Shown here in pieces: positions 17,913 to 29,427 of a stretch of 64,000 bases of DNA. Location of the stretch: NCBI RefSeq assembly GCF_943736985.1, contig NZ_CALSFS010000015.1:27940-91939 (forward strand), written 5' to 3'. The notes under the pieces were generated by a model that saw nothing but the letters and a program-made list of their open reading frames with translations, searched no databases and was not told the DNA's origin. The stretch's first letter is position 1. Each line of letters opens with the position of its first letter. The DNA comes from Clostridium sp. Marseille-Q2269 (lineage in GTDB: Bacteria; Bacillota; Clostridia; Clostridiales; Clostridiaceae). The translations under genes were made by a program, and so were the position numbers.

Positions 17913-20437
17913 TATTCTTCATTCATAGTTTCTTCATTCATAGTTTCTTCATTCATAGTTTCTTCATTCATAGTTTCTTCATTCATAGTTTCTTCATTCA
18001 TAGTTTCTTCTTCTATTATATCTTCACTTTTTATTTTAGCTATAGCAACTATCTTTTCTTCTTCACTAGTTCTCATTAGCTTTACACCCATTGCATTTCT
18101 ACTAGTTTTAGATATTTCTGAAATATTTATTCTTATTGCCACATCACCACTATTTACTAACATAAGTTCATCATCTTCTTTTACAAATCTTGCTCCAACT
18201 ATAGGCCCTGTTTTATCAGTTATCTTGTAAGTTATAACACCTTTTCCGCCTCTTCTATGAATAGGATATTCTTCTATATCTGTTCTTTTTCCAAATCCAT
18301 TTTCACTTATTGATAATAAAGCTTGATCTGCTAATACAACATCCATAGACACAGCCTTATCATCTTTTCTTAGTGTTATGCCTTTGACTCCTGTTGCAAC
18401 TCTCCCCATTGCTCTTACATCTTCTTCATTAAATCTTATGCAATATCCATTTTGTGTAACTATTATTATTTCATTATTACCTTTAGTCATCTTTACATCT
18501 ATTAGTTCATCATCTTCCTTTAAGTTTATGGCATTTAATCCGCCTTTTCTTATAGAAGAATATTTACTTATTTCTGTCTTTTTAACTATTCCATTTCTAG
18601 TACACATTACAAAATGCTTCATATCACCTATATCTTTTAATCCTATTATTGTTTGTATTTTTTCATTGTTTTCTATAGGTATAAGATTGATTACATTTGT
18701 GCCTTTAGCTGTTCTTCCTGCCTCAGGTATCTCATAAGCCTTAAGTTTATATACCTTACCTCTATTGGTAAAGAACAATATAGTGCTATGAGTTGATGTT
18801 ACAAACATATTTTCTATAAAATCATCCTGTTTTGTAGATGTAGCTTGAATACCCTTTCCTCCTCTTTTTTGTGAAGAGTATGTATCCATATCTAATCTCT
18901 TTACATATCCACCATGAGTTAAAGTTACTATTACCTTTTTATCTTCAATTAAATCCTCTATATCTATATCATGTTCACCTTTTACTATTTCTGTTTTTCT
19001 TTCATCACCATATTTATTTTTTATCTCTGTTAATTCTTCTTTTATTATACTTAATACTAATTCTTCCTTATCTAATATTTCTTTGAAATAACTTATTTTC
19101 TCCATAAGTTCTTTATATTCATCTTCTATTTTTTCTCTTTCTAATCCTGTAAGTCTTTGTAATTTCATATCCAATATAGCTTGAGCTTGTTTTTCTGAAA
19201 GACTAAAGTTATTCATTAATCCTTCTTTAGCTTCAGCTGCAGTCTTAGAGGATCTTATTAATTTTATAACTTCGTCAATATGATCTAAAGCTATTCTTAA
19301 ACCCTCTAATATGTGGGCTCTTGCTAATGCTTTATCTAAATCAAATCTAGTTCTTCTTCTTATTACTTCCTTTTGGAATTCTAAATAATGAACTAATATT
19401 TCTTTTAAATTTAAAATTTGGGGTTGATTATTTACCAAGGATAACATTATTATTCCAAATGTATCCTGTAGTTTTGTATGTTTATATAATTGATTTAGAA
19501 CTATATTAGGATTTGCATCTCTTTTTAGTTCTATAACAATTCTCATACCATCTCTATCTGACTCATCTCTTAGATCTGAAATTCCATTTATTTTTTTATC
19601 TTTTACAAGGTTAGCCATATTTTCTATAAGTCTAGCTTTATTAACTTGATAAGGTATTTCTGTAACTACTATTCTATTTCTACCTTTTTCTTCTTCAATT
19701 TCAGCTTTAGCCCTAATTATTACTTTTCCTCTACCAGTTTCGTAGGCTTCCTTTATTCCTCTTGTGCCCACAATCAAACCTGACGTAGGGAAATCTGGTC
19801 CTTTTATTTTAGTCATTAAATCAAGTATAGTTACATCTTCATTGTCTATTAGCATTGTTATTCCATTTATAACCTCTGTTAAATTGTGAGGTGGAATATT
19901 AGTAGCCATACCTACTGCTATACCTGCAGAGCCATTAACTAATAGATTAGGAAATCTTGATGGCAATACAGATGGTTCCTCTTCTTCACCATCAAAATTA
20001 GGAATAAAATCAACTGTGTTTTTATTTATGTCTTTTATAAGCTCCATAGATATTTTACTCATTTTAGCTTCTGTATATCTCATTGCTGCAGCTCCGTCAC
20101 CATCTACAGAACCAAAATTTCCATGACCATCTACCAATGTATATCTTATTGAAAAATTCTGAGCCATTCTTACTAAAGCTTCATAAACTGCTGTATCTCC
20201 ATGAGGATGATACTTACCTAGTACATCCCCTACAATTCTTGCGCACTTTCTATAACCCTTTTCAGGAGATAATCCTAATCCTTGCATTGAATATATTATT
20301 CTTCTATGTACTGGCTTTAAACCATCCCTTACATCTGGCAATGCACGGCCAGCTATTACACTCATGGCATAGTCTATATAACATTTCTTCATTTCTTTAC
20401 TTACATCTACAGGCAAAATCTTTCCTTCGTTTAGCAT
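17912..20437 (-). CDS. gyrA: DNA gyrase subunit A
   Basis: 841 aa. Type IIA topoisomerase subunit that cuts and religates DNA in the A2B2 gyrase, introducing negative supercoils. The N-terminal winged-helix region carries the quinolone pocket [20 protein letters not shown] with Thr82. The catalytic tyrosine is Y121 in AAMRYTEAK. The C-terminal beta-pinwheel has the GyrA box QKRGGKG, needed for DNA wrapping, so this is gyrase and not topoisomerase IV. The last about 30 residues are odd: six copies of the pentapeptide EETMN in an acidic tail (residues 810-839), encoded by an exact 15-bp tandem repeat. The ATG is preceded by AAAGAGGTGT. It lies 25 nt after gyrB and is cotranscribed with it. Confidence 0.98.
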   Translation of the reverse strand: MLNEGKILPVDVSKEMKKCYIDYAMSVIAGRALPDVRDGLKPVHRRIIYSMQGLGLSPEKGYRKCARIVGDVLGKYHPHGDTAVYEALVRMAQNFSIRYTLVDGHGNFGSVDGDGAAAMRYTEAKMSKISMELIKDINKNTVDFIPNFDGEEEEPSVLPSRFPNLLVNGSAGIAVGMATNIPPHNLTEVINGITMLIDNEDVTILDLMTKIKGPDFPTSGLIVGTRGIKEAYETGRGKVIIRAKAEIEEEKGRNRIVVTEIPYQVNKARLIENMANLVKDKKINGISDLRDESDRDGMRIVIELKRDANPNIVLNQLYKHTKLQDTFGIIMLSLVNNQPQILNLKEILVHYLEFQKEVIRRRTRFDLDKALARAHILEGLRIALDHIDEVIKLIRSSKTAAEAKEGLMNNFSLSEKQAQAILDMKLQRLTGLEREKIEDEYKELMEKISYFKEILDKEELVLSIIKEELTEIKNKYGDERKTEIVKGEHDIDIEDLIEDKKVIVTLTHGGYVKRLDMDTYSSQKRGGKGIQATSTKQDDFIENMFVTSTHSTILFFTNRGKVYKLKAYEIPEAGRTAKGTNVINLIPIENNEKIQTIIGLKDIGDMKHFVMCTRNGIVKKTEISKYSSIRKGGLNAINLKEDDELIDVKMTKGNNEIIIVTQNGYCIRFNEEDVRAMGRVATGVKGITLRKDDKAVSMDVVLADQALLSISENGFGKRTDIEEYPIHRRGGKGVITYKITDKTGPIVGARFVKEDDELMLVNSGDVAIRINISEISKTSRNAMGVKLMRTSEEEKIVAIAKIKSEDIIEEETMNEETMNEETMNEETMNEETMNEETMNEE
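17921..18010. repeat. Six exact 15-bp tandem repeats inside the 3' end of gyrA
   Basis: ATTCATAGTTTCTTC occurs six times in a row on the plus strand (minus: GAAGAAACTATGAAT). Because the unit is 15 bp, copy-number changes stay in frame and only lengthen or shorten an acidic C-terminal tail. Confidence 0.97.
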
Positions 20438-20462
20438 GATTACACCTCTTTACAATCTTATC

Positions 20463-22657
<2,195 letters not shown>

Positions 22658-22677
22658 AAATTAATCTCCTTTCAGCC

Positions 22678-23772
22678 TTAAACTATTTTTATTTTTCCAT
22701 TATTAACTAAATATAATTGAGATTGTTTTTTATGCAAGTATTTTTCTATTTCTTCTATGCCAGTACAGGTTATTATAGTTTGTATCTTATCAATAGAGTT
22801 CAATACAAACTTTTGCCTATTTGAATCTAGTTCAGATAATACATCATCTAATAAGAGTACAGGGTATTCCCCTATAATATCTTTTATTATTTCTAATGAT
22901 GCAAACTTTAAAGTTAATACAGCTGTCCTTTGCTGTCCCTGTGATCCAAAAACTCTAGTATCTATATTATTTATACTTACTTCAAAATCATCTCTGTGAG
23001 GACCAATAGAAGTTGAATTTCTCTCAAGATCTTTTTTCCTATTTTTTTTAAGAATCATTAATAATTCTTTTTCTCCATTATCAAAATCTTTTATATTAGT
23101 TAAATACCTAAAATTTATGTCTTCTAAATTATTTGTTATCTTCTTATGTATATTTTTGCCAATAATATTTAATTTATCCAAATATTTATTTCTCTCTTTA
23201 ATTATAAAAGCCCCATATTTAGAAAGTTGCTCATCATAAATATCAATTATATCATTAATCTTGTTATTCCAACTTTTTAAAGCTATATTTCTTTCAGATA
23301 AAATTTTATTATATTGAACTAAGCTGTGATAATAAATATTATCAATTTTACATAGCTCTATATCTATAAACTTTCTTCTGTTTCCTGGGGAGTCCTTAAC
23401 TATTCTTAAGTCCTCTGGTGAAAACATAACAACATTTAGGTTCCCCATAAGTTCAGATATCTTTTTTATTTTTATTTTGTTTACAGTTATAGCCTTTTTA
23501 CCATCTTTAAATATGCTTATATCTATAATTTTATCTAATCTTTCCCTTGATACATATGTTCTTAAATATGTATTGCTCTTATCCCATTTTATAAGATTTT
23601 TATCTTTATTGGTTCTATGAGATTTTCCTATACTTGAATAATATATACTTTCTAGTATATTAGTTTTACCTTGAGCATTATTACCCACAAAAATATTTGT
23701 ATTTGGGCTTAACTCTAAATACATATCATCATAATTTCTAAAATTTATTAAGTGCACATTTTTTATATACAT
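22678..23772 (-). CDS. recF: DNA replication and repair protein RecF
   Basis: 364 aa. SMC-like ABC ATPase that helps load RecA onto gapped DNA with RecO and RecR. Walker A is VGNNAQGKTN (about residues 30-39). The ABC signature and Walker B (PVLLLDDVLSELD) are present near the C-terminus, with a D-loop after them. The frame is open from a GTG at 23781, but AGGTG sits 6 nt before the ATG at 23772, giving MYIKNVHLINFRNY, the normal RecF start. It is 21 nt upstream of remB and is part of the dnaA-downstream cluster. Confidence 0.95.
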   Translation of the reverse strand: MYIKNVHLINFRNYDDMYLELSPNTNIFVGNNAQGKTNILESIYYSSIGKSHRTNKDKNLIKWDKSNTYLRTYVSRERLDKIIDISIFKDGKKAITVNKIKIKKISELMGNLNVVMFSPEDLRIVKDSPGNRRKFIDIELCKIDNIYYHSLVQYNKILSERNIALKSWNNKINDIIDIYDEQLSKYGAFIIKERNKYLDKLNIIGKNIHKKITNNLEDINFRYLTNIKDFDNGEKELLMILKKNRKKDLERNSTSIGPHRDDFEVSINNIDTRVFGSQGQQRTAVLTLKFASLEIIKDIIGEYPVLLLDDVLSELDSNRQKFVLNSIDKIQTIITCTGIEEIEKYLHKKQSQLYLVNNGKIKIV

Positions 23773-23840
23773 TCTAAACACCTAAATTAATTATACCATA
23801 ATATTTTTTAGTAACAATTATTTAAAATTCACATAAAAAT

Positions 23841-24047
23841 TTAAATAATTTTATATGTCTCATTATTAAATTCTACCAGATCTCCTATTTTTAGTTTTTT
23901 ACCTCTTCTTGTTTCTATTTCTCCATTAACTTTAACTTCTCCATTTTGTATAAAAAATTTAGCCTCTGAACCTAAAGTTGTTGCTCCGGACCATTTTAAA
24001 AAAGAATCTAATTTTATTATTTCTGAATTAATTTTTATTTCAATCAT
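23841..24047 (-). CDS. yaaA: S4-domain RNA-binding protein YaaA
   Basis: 68 aa, consisting almost entirely of an S4 fold (LDSFLKWSGATTLGSEAKFF, then VKVNGEIETRRGKKLKIGD). YaaA-type proteins lie between dnaN and recF in most Firmicutes and are implicated in ribosome assembly, but the exact role is not settled. GAGGGAT precedes the ATG. It is followed by a 59-nt gap to recF without a clear terminator. Confidence 0.92.
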   Translation of the reverse strand: MIEIKINSEIIKLDSFLKWSGATTLGSEAKFFIQNGEVKVNGEIETRRGKKLKIGDLVEFNNETYKII

Positions 24048-24066
24048 GTTTAAATCCCTCTTTTAA

Positions 24067-25170
24067 TTAATTATTGTTCAACCTTACTGGTAGAACTAAA
24101 TAAGTACAATTGTTTATTTCTGTATTTTTTATAATACAAGGACTAACGCTACTTGAAAATTCTAAAACTACTTCATCATCTTCCATAGTTTTTAAAACAT
24201 CTAAAAGATATTTTGAATTAAATGCAATTTGTAGATCTTCTCCTTGCAATACAACTTTTAATTCTTCTCTAACCATTCCTAATTGAGAATTAGATGTTAT
24301 TACAATTTTCTCATCTGAAAAATCAAATTTAACTAAATTAGTATTTCCCTCTTTAGCCATAAGAGAAGCTCTTTCTATAGAGTTTAAAAGTTCTAATCTT
24401 TTAGCTACTATTTTTAGATTATATTCTTCAGGTATTATAGATTTATAACTAATAAATTCTCCTTCTAATAATCTTGATATTATTTTTGTTTTACCTATAC
24501 TAAACAAAATATGATTAGGAGTAAACGTGATATTTACATTTTTGTTATCTTCTTCTAAAATTTTTGAAACTTCATTTAGTGTTTTTCCTGGAATAACTGC
24601 ATTTATAGTAGTATCATTATCAACAATTTCACTTCTTAATGCTAATCTATATCCATCTAAAGCTACTAAATTTAACATCTTATCTTTTATTTGAAATAAA
24701 ACTCCAGTAAGAATAGGTCTTGTTTCATCTTGAGCTGTAGCAAATATAGTTCCTTTAATCATATTTTTTAATTTGTTTTCACCTATTGAAAATATCATAT
24801 TTTCGTTGATTATAGGCGGATTAGGGAAATCATCTGGGTTCATATATATTAAGTTAAATCTAGAATTTTGACAGATTATTTCTATAGAATTATCTTCTAA
24901 TGTATTTATTTCTATTAAATCATTAGGTAATTTTCTTATTATATCACCAAAAAGTCTAGCATCTAAAACTATATTTCCATCTTCTATAATATTAGCTTTT
25001 ACTCTAGTTTCAATACTAAGATCCATATCAGATCCAGTTAAAATTAATTCATCTTTAGTAGCCTTAATAAGTATTCCTGATAATATTGGTAAAGTTGATT
25101 TTCCTGTTACTGCTTTTTGAACTATAGATATACCTTCTAGTAATATGTTTTTTTCACAAGTTATTTTCAT
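24067..25170 (-). CDS. dnaN: DNA polymerase III beta sliding clamp
   Basis: 367 aa, the normal length for the three-domain clamp that tethers PolC/DnaE to DNA. Recognisable stretches include the opening MKITCEKNILLEGI, TGSDMDLSIETR, the peptide-binding pocket region ALDGYRLALRS, and the C-terminal YLVLPVRLNN. AAAGGAGGTC lies 8 nt before the ATG. Its 5' flank is the origin unwinding region, so its promoter is inside or next to oriC. It probably leads the transcript dnaN-yaaA-recF-remB-gyrB-gyrA. Confidence 0.98.
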   Translation of the reverse strand: MKITCEKNILLEGISIVQKAVTGKSTLPILSGILIKATKDELILTGSDMDLSIETRVKANIIEDGNIVLDARLFGDIIRKLPNDLIEINTLEDNSIEIICQNSRFNLIYMNPDDFPNPPIINENMIFSIGENKLKNMIKGTIFATAQDETRPILTGVLFQIKDKMLNLVALDGYRLALRSEIVDNDTTINAVIPGKTLNEVSKILEEDNKNVNITFTPNHILFSIGKTKIISRLLEGEFISYKSIIPEEYNLKIVAKRLELLNSIERASLMAKEGNTNLVKFDFSDEKIVITSNSQLGMVREELKVVLQGEDLQIAFNSKYLLDVLKTMEDDEVVLEFSSSVSPCIIKNTEINNCTYLVLPVRLNNN

Positions 25171-25199
25171 AAAATTGACCTCCTTTAGTTAACAATTTT

Positions 25200-25400
25200 T
25201 ATTGTTAGGATAGAAATAGATAATATATTATAGTAGTAGTAGTAGTAGTAGGGAGTGTTGATATGTTGATAAGTGGTTTAAAGCCTAAAATATCAACAGT
25301 TTTTATAACAAAATAATTGTGGATAAGTTAACATTAAAATTAAGTGCTTATCCACAGGAAATATGTTTAATTTATATTTAGTACATTATCAACAAATAAA
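25200..25400. other. oriC, unwinding half between dnaA and dnaN
   Basis: Contains perfect DnaA boxes TGTGGATAA (25318-25326) and TTATCCACA (25348-25356), plus one-mismatch boxes TGTTGATAA (25264-25272) and TTATCAACA (25386-25394). A seven-fold TAG array (25231-25251) and an AT-rich stretch (25211-25230) lie on the dnaN side. This arrangement matches the basal unwinding system defined in Bacillus subtilis. Confidence 0.88.
25231..25251 (+). promoter_or_regulatory. DnaA-trio array (seven TAG trinucleotides)
   Basis: Seven perfect TAG units, followed by a short GGGAG step and then DnaA boxes reading TGTTGATAA. In B. subtilis, DnaA spreads from boxes across a GC-rich step onto trios of this type on one strand to open DNA; the orientation here is the same. 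Confidence 0.8.
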
Positions 25401-25432
25401 TAAGATATTATTATAAACATTTGTATATTATA

Positions 25433-26770
25433 TTATTTTTGATTGATTCTTTTACTTAATTCGCTTATTGCATTTTGAAGACTTTCATCTTTTTTTAAGT
25501 TAGTAGATATTTTTTCATAAGCATGAATAACTGTAGTATGATCACGTCCTCCAAATTCTTCACCAATTTTAGGCAATGACATGTCCGTTAGTTTTCTAGA
25601 GAGGTACATTGCTATTTGGCGAGGGAAGGCAATATTTCTTGTTCTTCTAGATGATTTAAAATCTTCTATTTTTAGATTATAATAGTTTGCTATAACTTCT
25701 TGTATGATATCTATAGTAACTTGTTTTGTTTGTTTACTTGATATTATGTCTTTCAGGGCTTCAGAAGCTAAATCTACACTTATTTCTTTATTAGTAAGTG
25801 AAGAAAATGCTACTATTCTTATTAGAGCTCCTTCTAATTCACGAATATTTGACTTGATCTTTGTAGCTATATAAACCAGTACTTCGTTAGGAATATTTAA
25901 ATTTTCTACATCAGCTTTTTTCTTTAAAATAGCCATTCTGGTTTCAAAATCTGGTGCTTGAATATCAGCTATAAGGCCCCATTCAAATCTAGATCTTAAT
26001 CTATCTTCTAATGTAGGTATTTCTTTAGGGGGGCGGTCACTTGATATAATTATTTGTTTGTTAGCTTCATACAGTGCATTAAAAGTATGGAAAAATTCCT
26101 CTTGAGTTCTTTCTTTTCCCGCAATAAATTGAATATCATCAACTAATAAAATATCTATATTTCTATATTTATTTCTAAATTCTACATTTTTATCATCCTT
26201 TATGGAATTGATTAATTCATTTGTAAATTTCTCAGAAGATACATAAACTACTTGAGATTTAGGGTTATTATCTAGTATGTAATGTCCGATAGCATGCATT
26301 AAGTGAGTTTTACCAAGACCAACTCCACCATATATAAATAAGGGATTATATGCTTTAGCGGGTGCTTCTGCTACTGCTAAAGATGCTGCATGAGCGAATC
26401 TATTACTATTTCCTATTACAAATGAATCAAAAGTATATTTGGGATTTAACATAGTAGACATTTTATCATTTACAATTATATTTGATTTTTCATTATTCTG
26501 ATTTCCCTCCATTTTTTCTTCAGTAGTTACAATAAATTCTATATTATATTTTTTAGATGTAAGTAATTTTATTGCATTAACTATAAGATCTTTGTATCTA
26601 CTTTCAAGAATTCCTTTTGTAAAATCATTTGGTACAGCTAGTTTCAATGAATTATTTTCAAGAGAAATAGGATCAATACTTTTAATCCATGTATTAAAAC
26701 TTACTTCTGTAAGTTCACCTTTTATGATATTTATGGCCTTCTCCCAGGTTTCTGTAAGGTGGGTATTCAT
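25433..26770 (-). CDS. dnaA: Chromosomal replication initiator protein DnaA
   Basis: 445 aa. Domain I, residues about 1-80, is the oligomerisation/partner domain. Domain II, about 81-108, is a short Asn/Lys-rich linker. The domain III AAA+ module has Walker [10 protein letters not shown] (148-156), Walker [10 protein letters not shown] and sensor blocks. The domain IV DNA-binding helix-turn-helix carries the DnaA signature [15 protein letters not shown] near residue 410, which reads DnaA boxes. TGGAGGA lies before the ATG. It is flanked by DnaA boxes on both sides, so autoregulation through the upstream cluster is likely. Confidence 0.98.
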   Translation of the reverse strand: MNTHLTETWEKAINIIKGELTEVSFNTWIKSIDPISLENNSLKLAVPNDFTKGILESRYKDLIVNAIKLLTSKKYNIEFIVTTEEKMEGNQNNEKSNIIVNDKMSTMLNPKYTFDSFVIGNSNRFAHAASLAVAEAPAKAYNPLFIYGGVGLGKTHLMHAIGHYILDNNPKSQVVYVSSEKFTNELINSIKDDKNVEFRNKYRNIDILLVDDIQFIAGKERTQEEFFHTFNALYEANKQIIISSDRPPKEIPTLEDRLRSRFEWGLIADIQAPDFETRMAILKKKADVENLNIPNEVLVYIATKIKSNIRELEGALIRIVAFSSLTNKEISVDLASEALKDIISSKQTKQVTIDIIQEVIANYYNLKIEDFKSSRRTRNIAFPRQIAMYLSRKLTDMSLPKIGEEFGGRDHTTVIHAYEKISTNLKKDESLQNAISELSKRINQK

Positions 26771-26838
26771 AATTTAATCCTCCAGTCTTGATAGAAACTT
26801 AGAATGTTCACATATAGTAAACAAAATATAAACAACTT

Positions 26839-26867
26839 TATATACATTATTTATATTAACTTGACAA
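26839..26867 (-). promoter_or_regulatory. Probable dnaA promoter
   Basis: Minus strand TTGTCA (26867-26862), 17-nt spacer, TATATA (26844-26839), about 70 nt before the dnaA ATG. The AT-rich background lowers certainty. Confidence 0.5.
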
Positions 26868-27029
26868 TTGTTGAAAAAAATATTCACATGTTTATAATTA
26901 TGGGTATATAAAAACCATAAATTTAATTATTAACATGAAAAATAGAAAAAAAATTAACAGTTATAAATAAGCTATAACTCGTGTAGATACTAACAGTAAT
27001 AGGTATTAATGTGAAAAAATAAAATGAAG

Positions 27030-27150
27030 TAAACAAGTTATGCACAAAGTTATCAACAGCTGTGGATAAGTTATATGTATTAAAAGTTATCAACAGTCCT
27101 TTAATAATAATATCAAAACCTATATAGGTATTCAAGAAGTTATCCACAAA
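27030..27150. other. oriC, DnaA-box cluster upstream of dnaA
   Basis: Five boxes in 111 nt: TTATGCACA (27038-27046), TTATCAACA (27050-27058), TGTGGATAA (27061-27069), TTATCAACA (27087-27095) and TTATCCACA (27140-27148). Two are perfect and three have one mismatch. This is the incC-like half of a bipartite origin. The remaining 26771-27029 sequence holds the dnaA promoter but no gene. Confidence 0.88.
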
Positions 27151-27183
27151 AAAATAAAAACTCCTTATATTGCTTTACTTTTC

Positions 27184-27212
27184 TTGACATTATAAGACTA
27201 CAAATATATAAT
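27184..27212 (+). promoter_or_regulatory. rpmH promoter
   Basis: TTGACA (27184-27189), 17-nt spacer, TATAAT (27207-27212): perfect sigma-A consensus. It lies about 115 nt before rpmH and directly beside the last DnaA box of oriC. Confidence 0.9.
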
Positions 27213-27325
27213 TTAATAGTGAAACTTTAAATTAGGGGTATAATGTACGCAAATAAGGATAACATCTTTAATATAAAAAAAGGATGTTAATTATTTATAA
27301 GATCTCAAAAGGAGGTGCTGTAGAA

Positions 27326-27460
27326 ATGTTCATGACATATCAACCAAAAAAGAGACAAAGAAAAAAGGAACATGGTTTCAGAAAAAGAATGAAAACTTCA
27401 TCTGGAAGAAATGTTCTTAAGAGAAGAAGACAAAAAGGAAGAAAAAGATTGACAGCATAA
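27326..27460 (+). CDS. rpmH: 50S ribosomal protein L34
   Basis: 44 aa, very basic: [18 protein letters not shown], then [21 protein letters not shown]. It matches L34 in length and composition. GGAGGTG lies 8-10 nt before the ATG at 27326; a second ATG two codons on would also fit L34 homologues that begin with [10 protein letters not shown]. It is the first gene of the right replichore, as in nearly all Firmicutes. Confidence 0.97.
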   Translation: MFMTYQPKKRQRKKEHGFRKRMKTSSGRNVLKRRRQKGRKRLTA

Positions 27461-27483
27461 GGGCCGCAGCAGTGGCCTTTTTC
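27459..27483 (+). terminator. Attenuator-like terminator between rpmH and rnpA
   Basis: AAGGGCC / GGCCTTT stem (one G-U) around GCAGCAGT, followed by five T. It starts at the rpmH stop. Partial termination here would allow more L34 than RNase P protein, the usual need. Confidence 0.65.
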
Positions 27484-27514
27484 TGCAGATGCAGAAAAAA
27501 GGAGAATATAGTCT

Positions 27515-27850
27515 ATGAAAGAAAATAAAATAAGAAAGAATAAAGAATTTAGACATGTATATAGAAGAGGCAAGTCTTATTCTAATAAGCTTTTGGTATT
27601 ATACATATATAAAAATAGGTATAATATAAATAGATTAGGTGTATCTGTCAGTAAAAAAGTTGGAAAAAGTGTGATTAGAAATAGAGTTAAGAGATTAATA
27701 AAAGAAAGCTATAGGTTAAATTTAAATGAAAATATGAAAACAGGGTATGATTTAGTTTTTATAGCTAGAAATAGTTCTAATGATAAGGATTATAACGATA
27801 TAGAAAATGCATTGATAAATTTATTAAAAAAGGCAGGCATATTTAATTGA
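27515..27850 (+). CDS. rnpA: Ribonuclease P protein component
   Basis: 111 aa, basic. The protein subunit assists the RNase P RNA in trimming tRNA 5' leaders. The family signature [13 protein letters not shown] (about residues 52-64) is intact, after [26 protein letters not shown] precedes the ATG. It overlaps the TTG start of yidD by four bases, indicating translational coupling. Confidence 0.97.
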   Translation: MKENKIRKNKEFRHVYRRGKSYSNKLLVLYIYKNRYNINRLGVSVSKKVGKSVIRNRVKRLIKESYRLNLNENMKTGYDLVFIARNSSNDKDYNDIENALINLLKKAGIFN

Positions 27851-28056
27851 AGAATTTATTAATATGTATTATTAAGATGTATAGAAAATATATATCTCCT
27901 TTAAAGAGACCTAGTTGTAGATTTTATCCTACTTGTTCTCAATATTCAATGGAAGCTATAGAAAAATATGGTGCATTTAAAGGCACTTTTATTTCAATAA
28001 AAAGAATACTAAGATGTCATCCCTTTAATGAGGGAGGATATGATCCTTTAAAATAA
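27847..28056 (+). CDS. yidD: Membrane protein insertion efficiency factor YidD
   Basis: 69 aa. The core [23 protein letters not shown] and the [12 protein letters not shown] ending are diagnostic of YidD, a small amphipathic protein that promotes membrane protein insertion with YidC. It begins with TTG at 27847, overlapping the rnpA stop; AGGCAGG lies upstream. yidC follows after 26 nt. Confidence 0.95.
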   Translation: MKNLLICIIKMYRKYISPLKRPSCRFYPTCSQYSMEAIEKYGAFKGTFISIKRILRCHPFNEGGYDPLK

Positions 28057-28082
28057 AATGGAAATTTAGGAGGTTTAAAAAT

Positions 28083-28736
28083 TTGCAATATTTAAAGAAT
28101 GCGTTTGTTCAGTTCTTTCAATTTATACATGGAGCTGTATCAAATGTAATTAGCAATCCTAACCTTTCTTATGGTATAGCCATAATTTTGGTTACATTAA
28201 TAATAAGATTAATAATACTTCCTTTAAACATAAAGCAAACCAAATCTTCACTTAAGATGAATGAAATACAACCAGAGATAAAAAAATTACAAGCAAAATA
28301 TAAAAATGATCCTCAAAAATTAAATCAAAAAACTATGGAGATTTACAAAGAAAAAGGAGTAAATCCTTTAGGAGGATGTTTACCTTTAGTAATACAATGG
28401 CCTATATTTATAGCATTGTATTATGTATTTAATACTTTAACTGGTATAAATGGTGTAAGTTTTTTATGGGTAAAGGATTTAGCTAAGGCAGATGTAGTTT
28501 TAGCTGTACTTTCAGGTGCAACTACATATTTTTCAGGAACATTAATGGCAACTGGAGACAGTTCTCAAGCTGCACAAATGAAATCAATGAATATAGGTAT
28601 GTCTATTTTCATGATAGTGATAAGTTGGAAATTAAAATCAGCCCTAGTATTATACTGGGTTATAAATAATTTAATTCAAATAATACAAACAGTTGTAATG
28701 AAAAAATTAGAGCTAAGGGGTAAAGCCGAAGCCTAG
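28083..28736 (+). CDS. yidC: Membrane protein insertase YidC/Oxa1 family
   Basis: 217 aa, on the short side for Firmicutes YidC and without a lipoprotein signal peptide. The hydrophobic core begins YGIAIILVTLIIRLIILPL, including the arginine inside the first core helix. The charged cytoplasmic hairpin (IKKLQAKYKNDPQKLNQKTM) and the CLPLVIQWPIFIALYYVF helix follow, and the last helix is SALVLYWVINNLIQIIQ. The protein inserts and folds membrane proteins, alone or with Sec. Translation begins at TTG (28083), supported by AGGAGG 8-9 nt upstream. It is followed closely by jag, as in other Firmicutes. Confidence 0.95.
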   Translation: MQYLKNAFVQFFQFIHGAVSNVISNPNLSYGIAIILVTLIIRLIILPLNIKQTKSSLKMNEIQPEIKKLQAKYKNDPQKLNQKTMEIYKEKGVNPLGGCLPLVIQWPIFIALYYVFNTLTGINGVSFLWVKDLAKADVVLAVLSGATTYFSGTLMATGDSSQAAQMKSMNIGMSIFMIVISWKLKSALVLYWVINNLIQIIQTVVMKKLELRGKAEA

Positions 28737-28753
28737 GGGGTGTGACTTGGGGC

Positions 28754-29380
28754 ATGAAAGTTATTGAAATGACAGGTAAGACTATAGAAGAAGCTATTAA
28801 TTATGGATTAAAGGAATTAAATACTTCTAAAGATAAGGTTGAAATAAAGGTTATTGATGAAGGAAGCAAAGGATTCCTTAATTTTATAGGTACAAGACCC
28901 GCAAAAATAGAGATGAAACTAAAAAAAGATTATGAAAAAGAGGCTAGAGATTTTTTAGAATCTATATTAAAGAGTATGAATGTAGAGGCTAATATAACTA
29001 TAAAGGAAAAGAAAGAAGTAATAAAAATAGATTTATCAGGTCCAGATATGGGCATAATTATAGGATATAGAGGAGAAACATTAGATTCTCTACAGTATTT
29101 AGTTAGTCTTGTAATTAATAAAGACCAAAATAGTGAGTATAAAAGGGTTATACTAGATACAGAGAATTATAGAGATAAAAGAGAAGAGACACTAAAAAAA
29201 CTAGCAAGAAGATTAGGTCATAAAGTAAGGGAAACTGGAAGACTTGTTAAATTGGAGCCTATGAATCCTTATGAAAGAAGAATAATACATTCAGAACTTC
29301 AAAATAATAGCTATGTAGAAACATATAGTGAAGGTGATGAGCCTTTTAGAAAAGTTGTAATAAATTTAAGGAAAGCCTAA
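28754..29380 (+). CDS. jag: RNA-binding protein Jag / KhpB (Jag_N-KH-R3H)
   Basis: 208 aa. Domain order: the Jag_N domain (KVIEMTGKTIEEAINYGLKE, about residues 2-50), a KH domain with the GxxG-type loop IIGYRGETLDSLQYLV, and an R3H domain near the C-terminus (PMNPYERRIIHSEL). KhpB binds RNA with KhpA and influences cell elongation and division in Gram-positives. The frame also opens at GTG 28742, but that codon abuts AGGGGG too closely. ATG 28754 gives the family-standard N-terminus; its spacing from AGGGGG is long, so the start is moderately certain. A terminator overlaps its stop. Confidence 0.9.
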   Translation: MKVIEMTGKTIEEAINYGLKELNTSKDKVEIKVIDEGSKGFLNFIGTRPAKIEMKLKKDYEKEARDFLESILKSMNVEANITIKEKKEVIKIDLSGPDMGIIIGYRGETLDSLQYLVSLVINKDQNSEYKRVILDTENYRDKREETLKKLARRLGHKVRETGRLVKLEPMNPYERRIIHSELQNNSYVETYSEGDEPFRKVVINLRKA

Positions 29381-29397
29381 AGGCTTTCTTTTTATAT
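29369..29397 (+). terminator. Terminator overlapping the jag stop codon
   Basis: GAAAGCC-TAAA-GGCTTTC followed by a T-rich run. It closes the rpmH-rnpA-yidD-yidC-jag group before mnmE. Confidence 0.75.
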
Positions 29398-29427
29398 TAT
29401 TGATAATATATAAAAAGAGGTGATTTT

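Noticed and set aside
17921-18010. Possible CRISPR array from the regular 15-bp repeat
   Set aside because: Repeats are back to back with no spacers and are in frame inside gyrA.
26923-27147. 74-aa minus-strand frame in oriC
   Set aside because: It covers DnaA boxes, has no good ribosome site and matches nothing.
27340-27573. 77-aa minus-strand frame overlapping rpmH and rnpA
   Set aside because: Antisense of rpmH, which is unmistakable.
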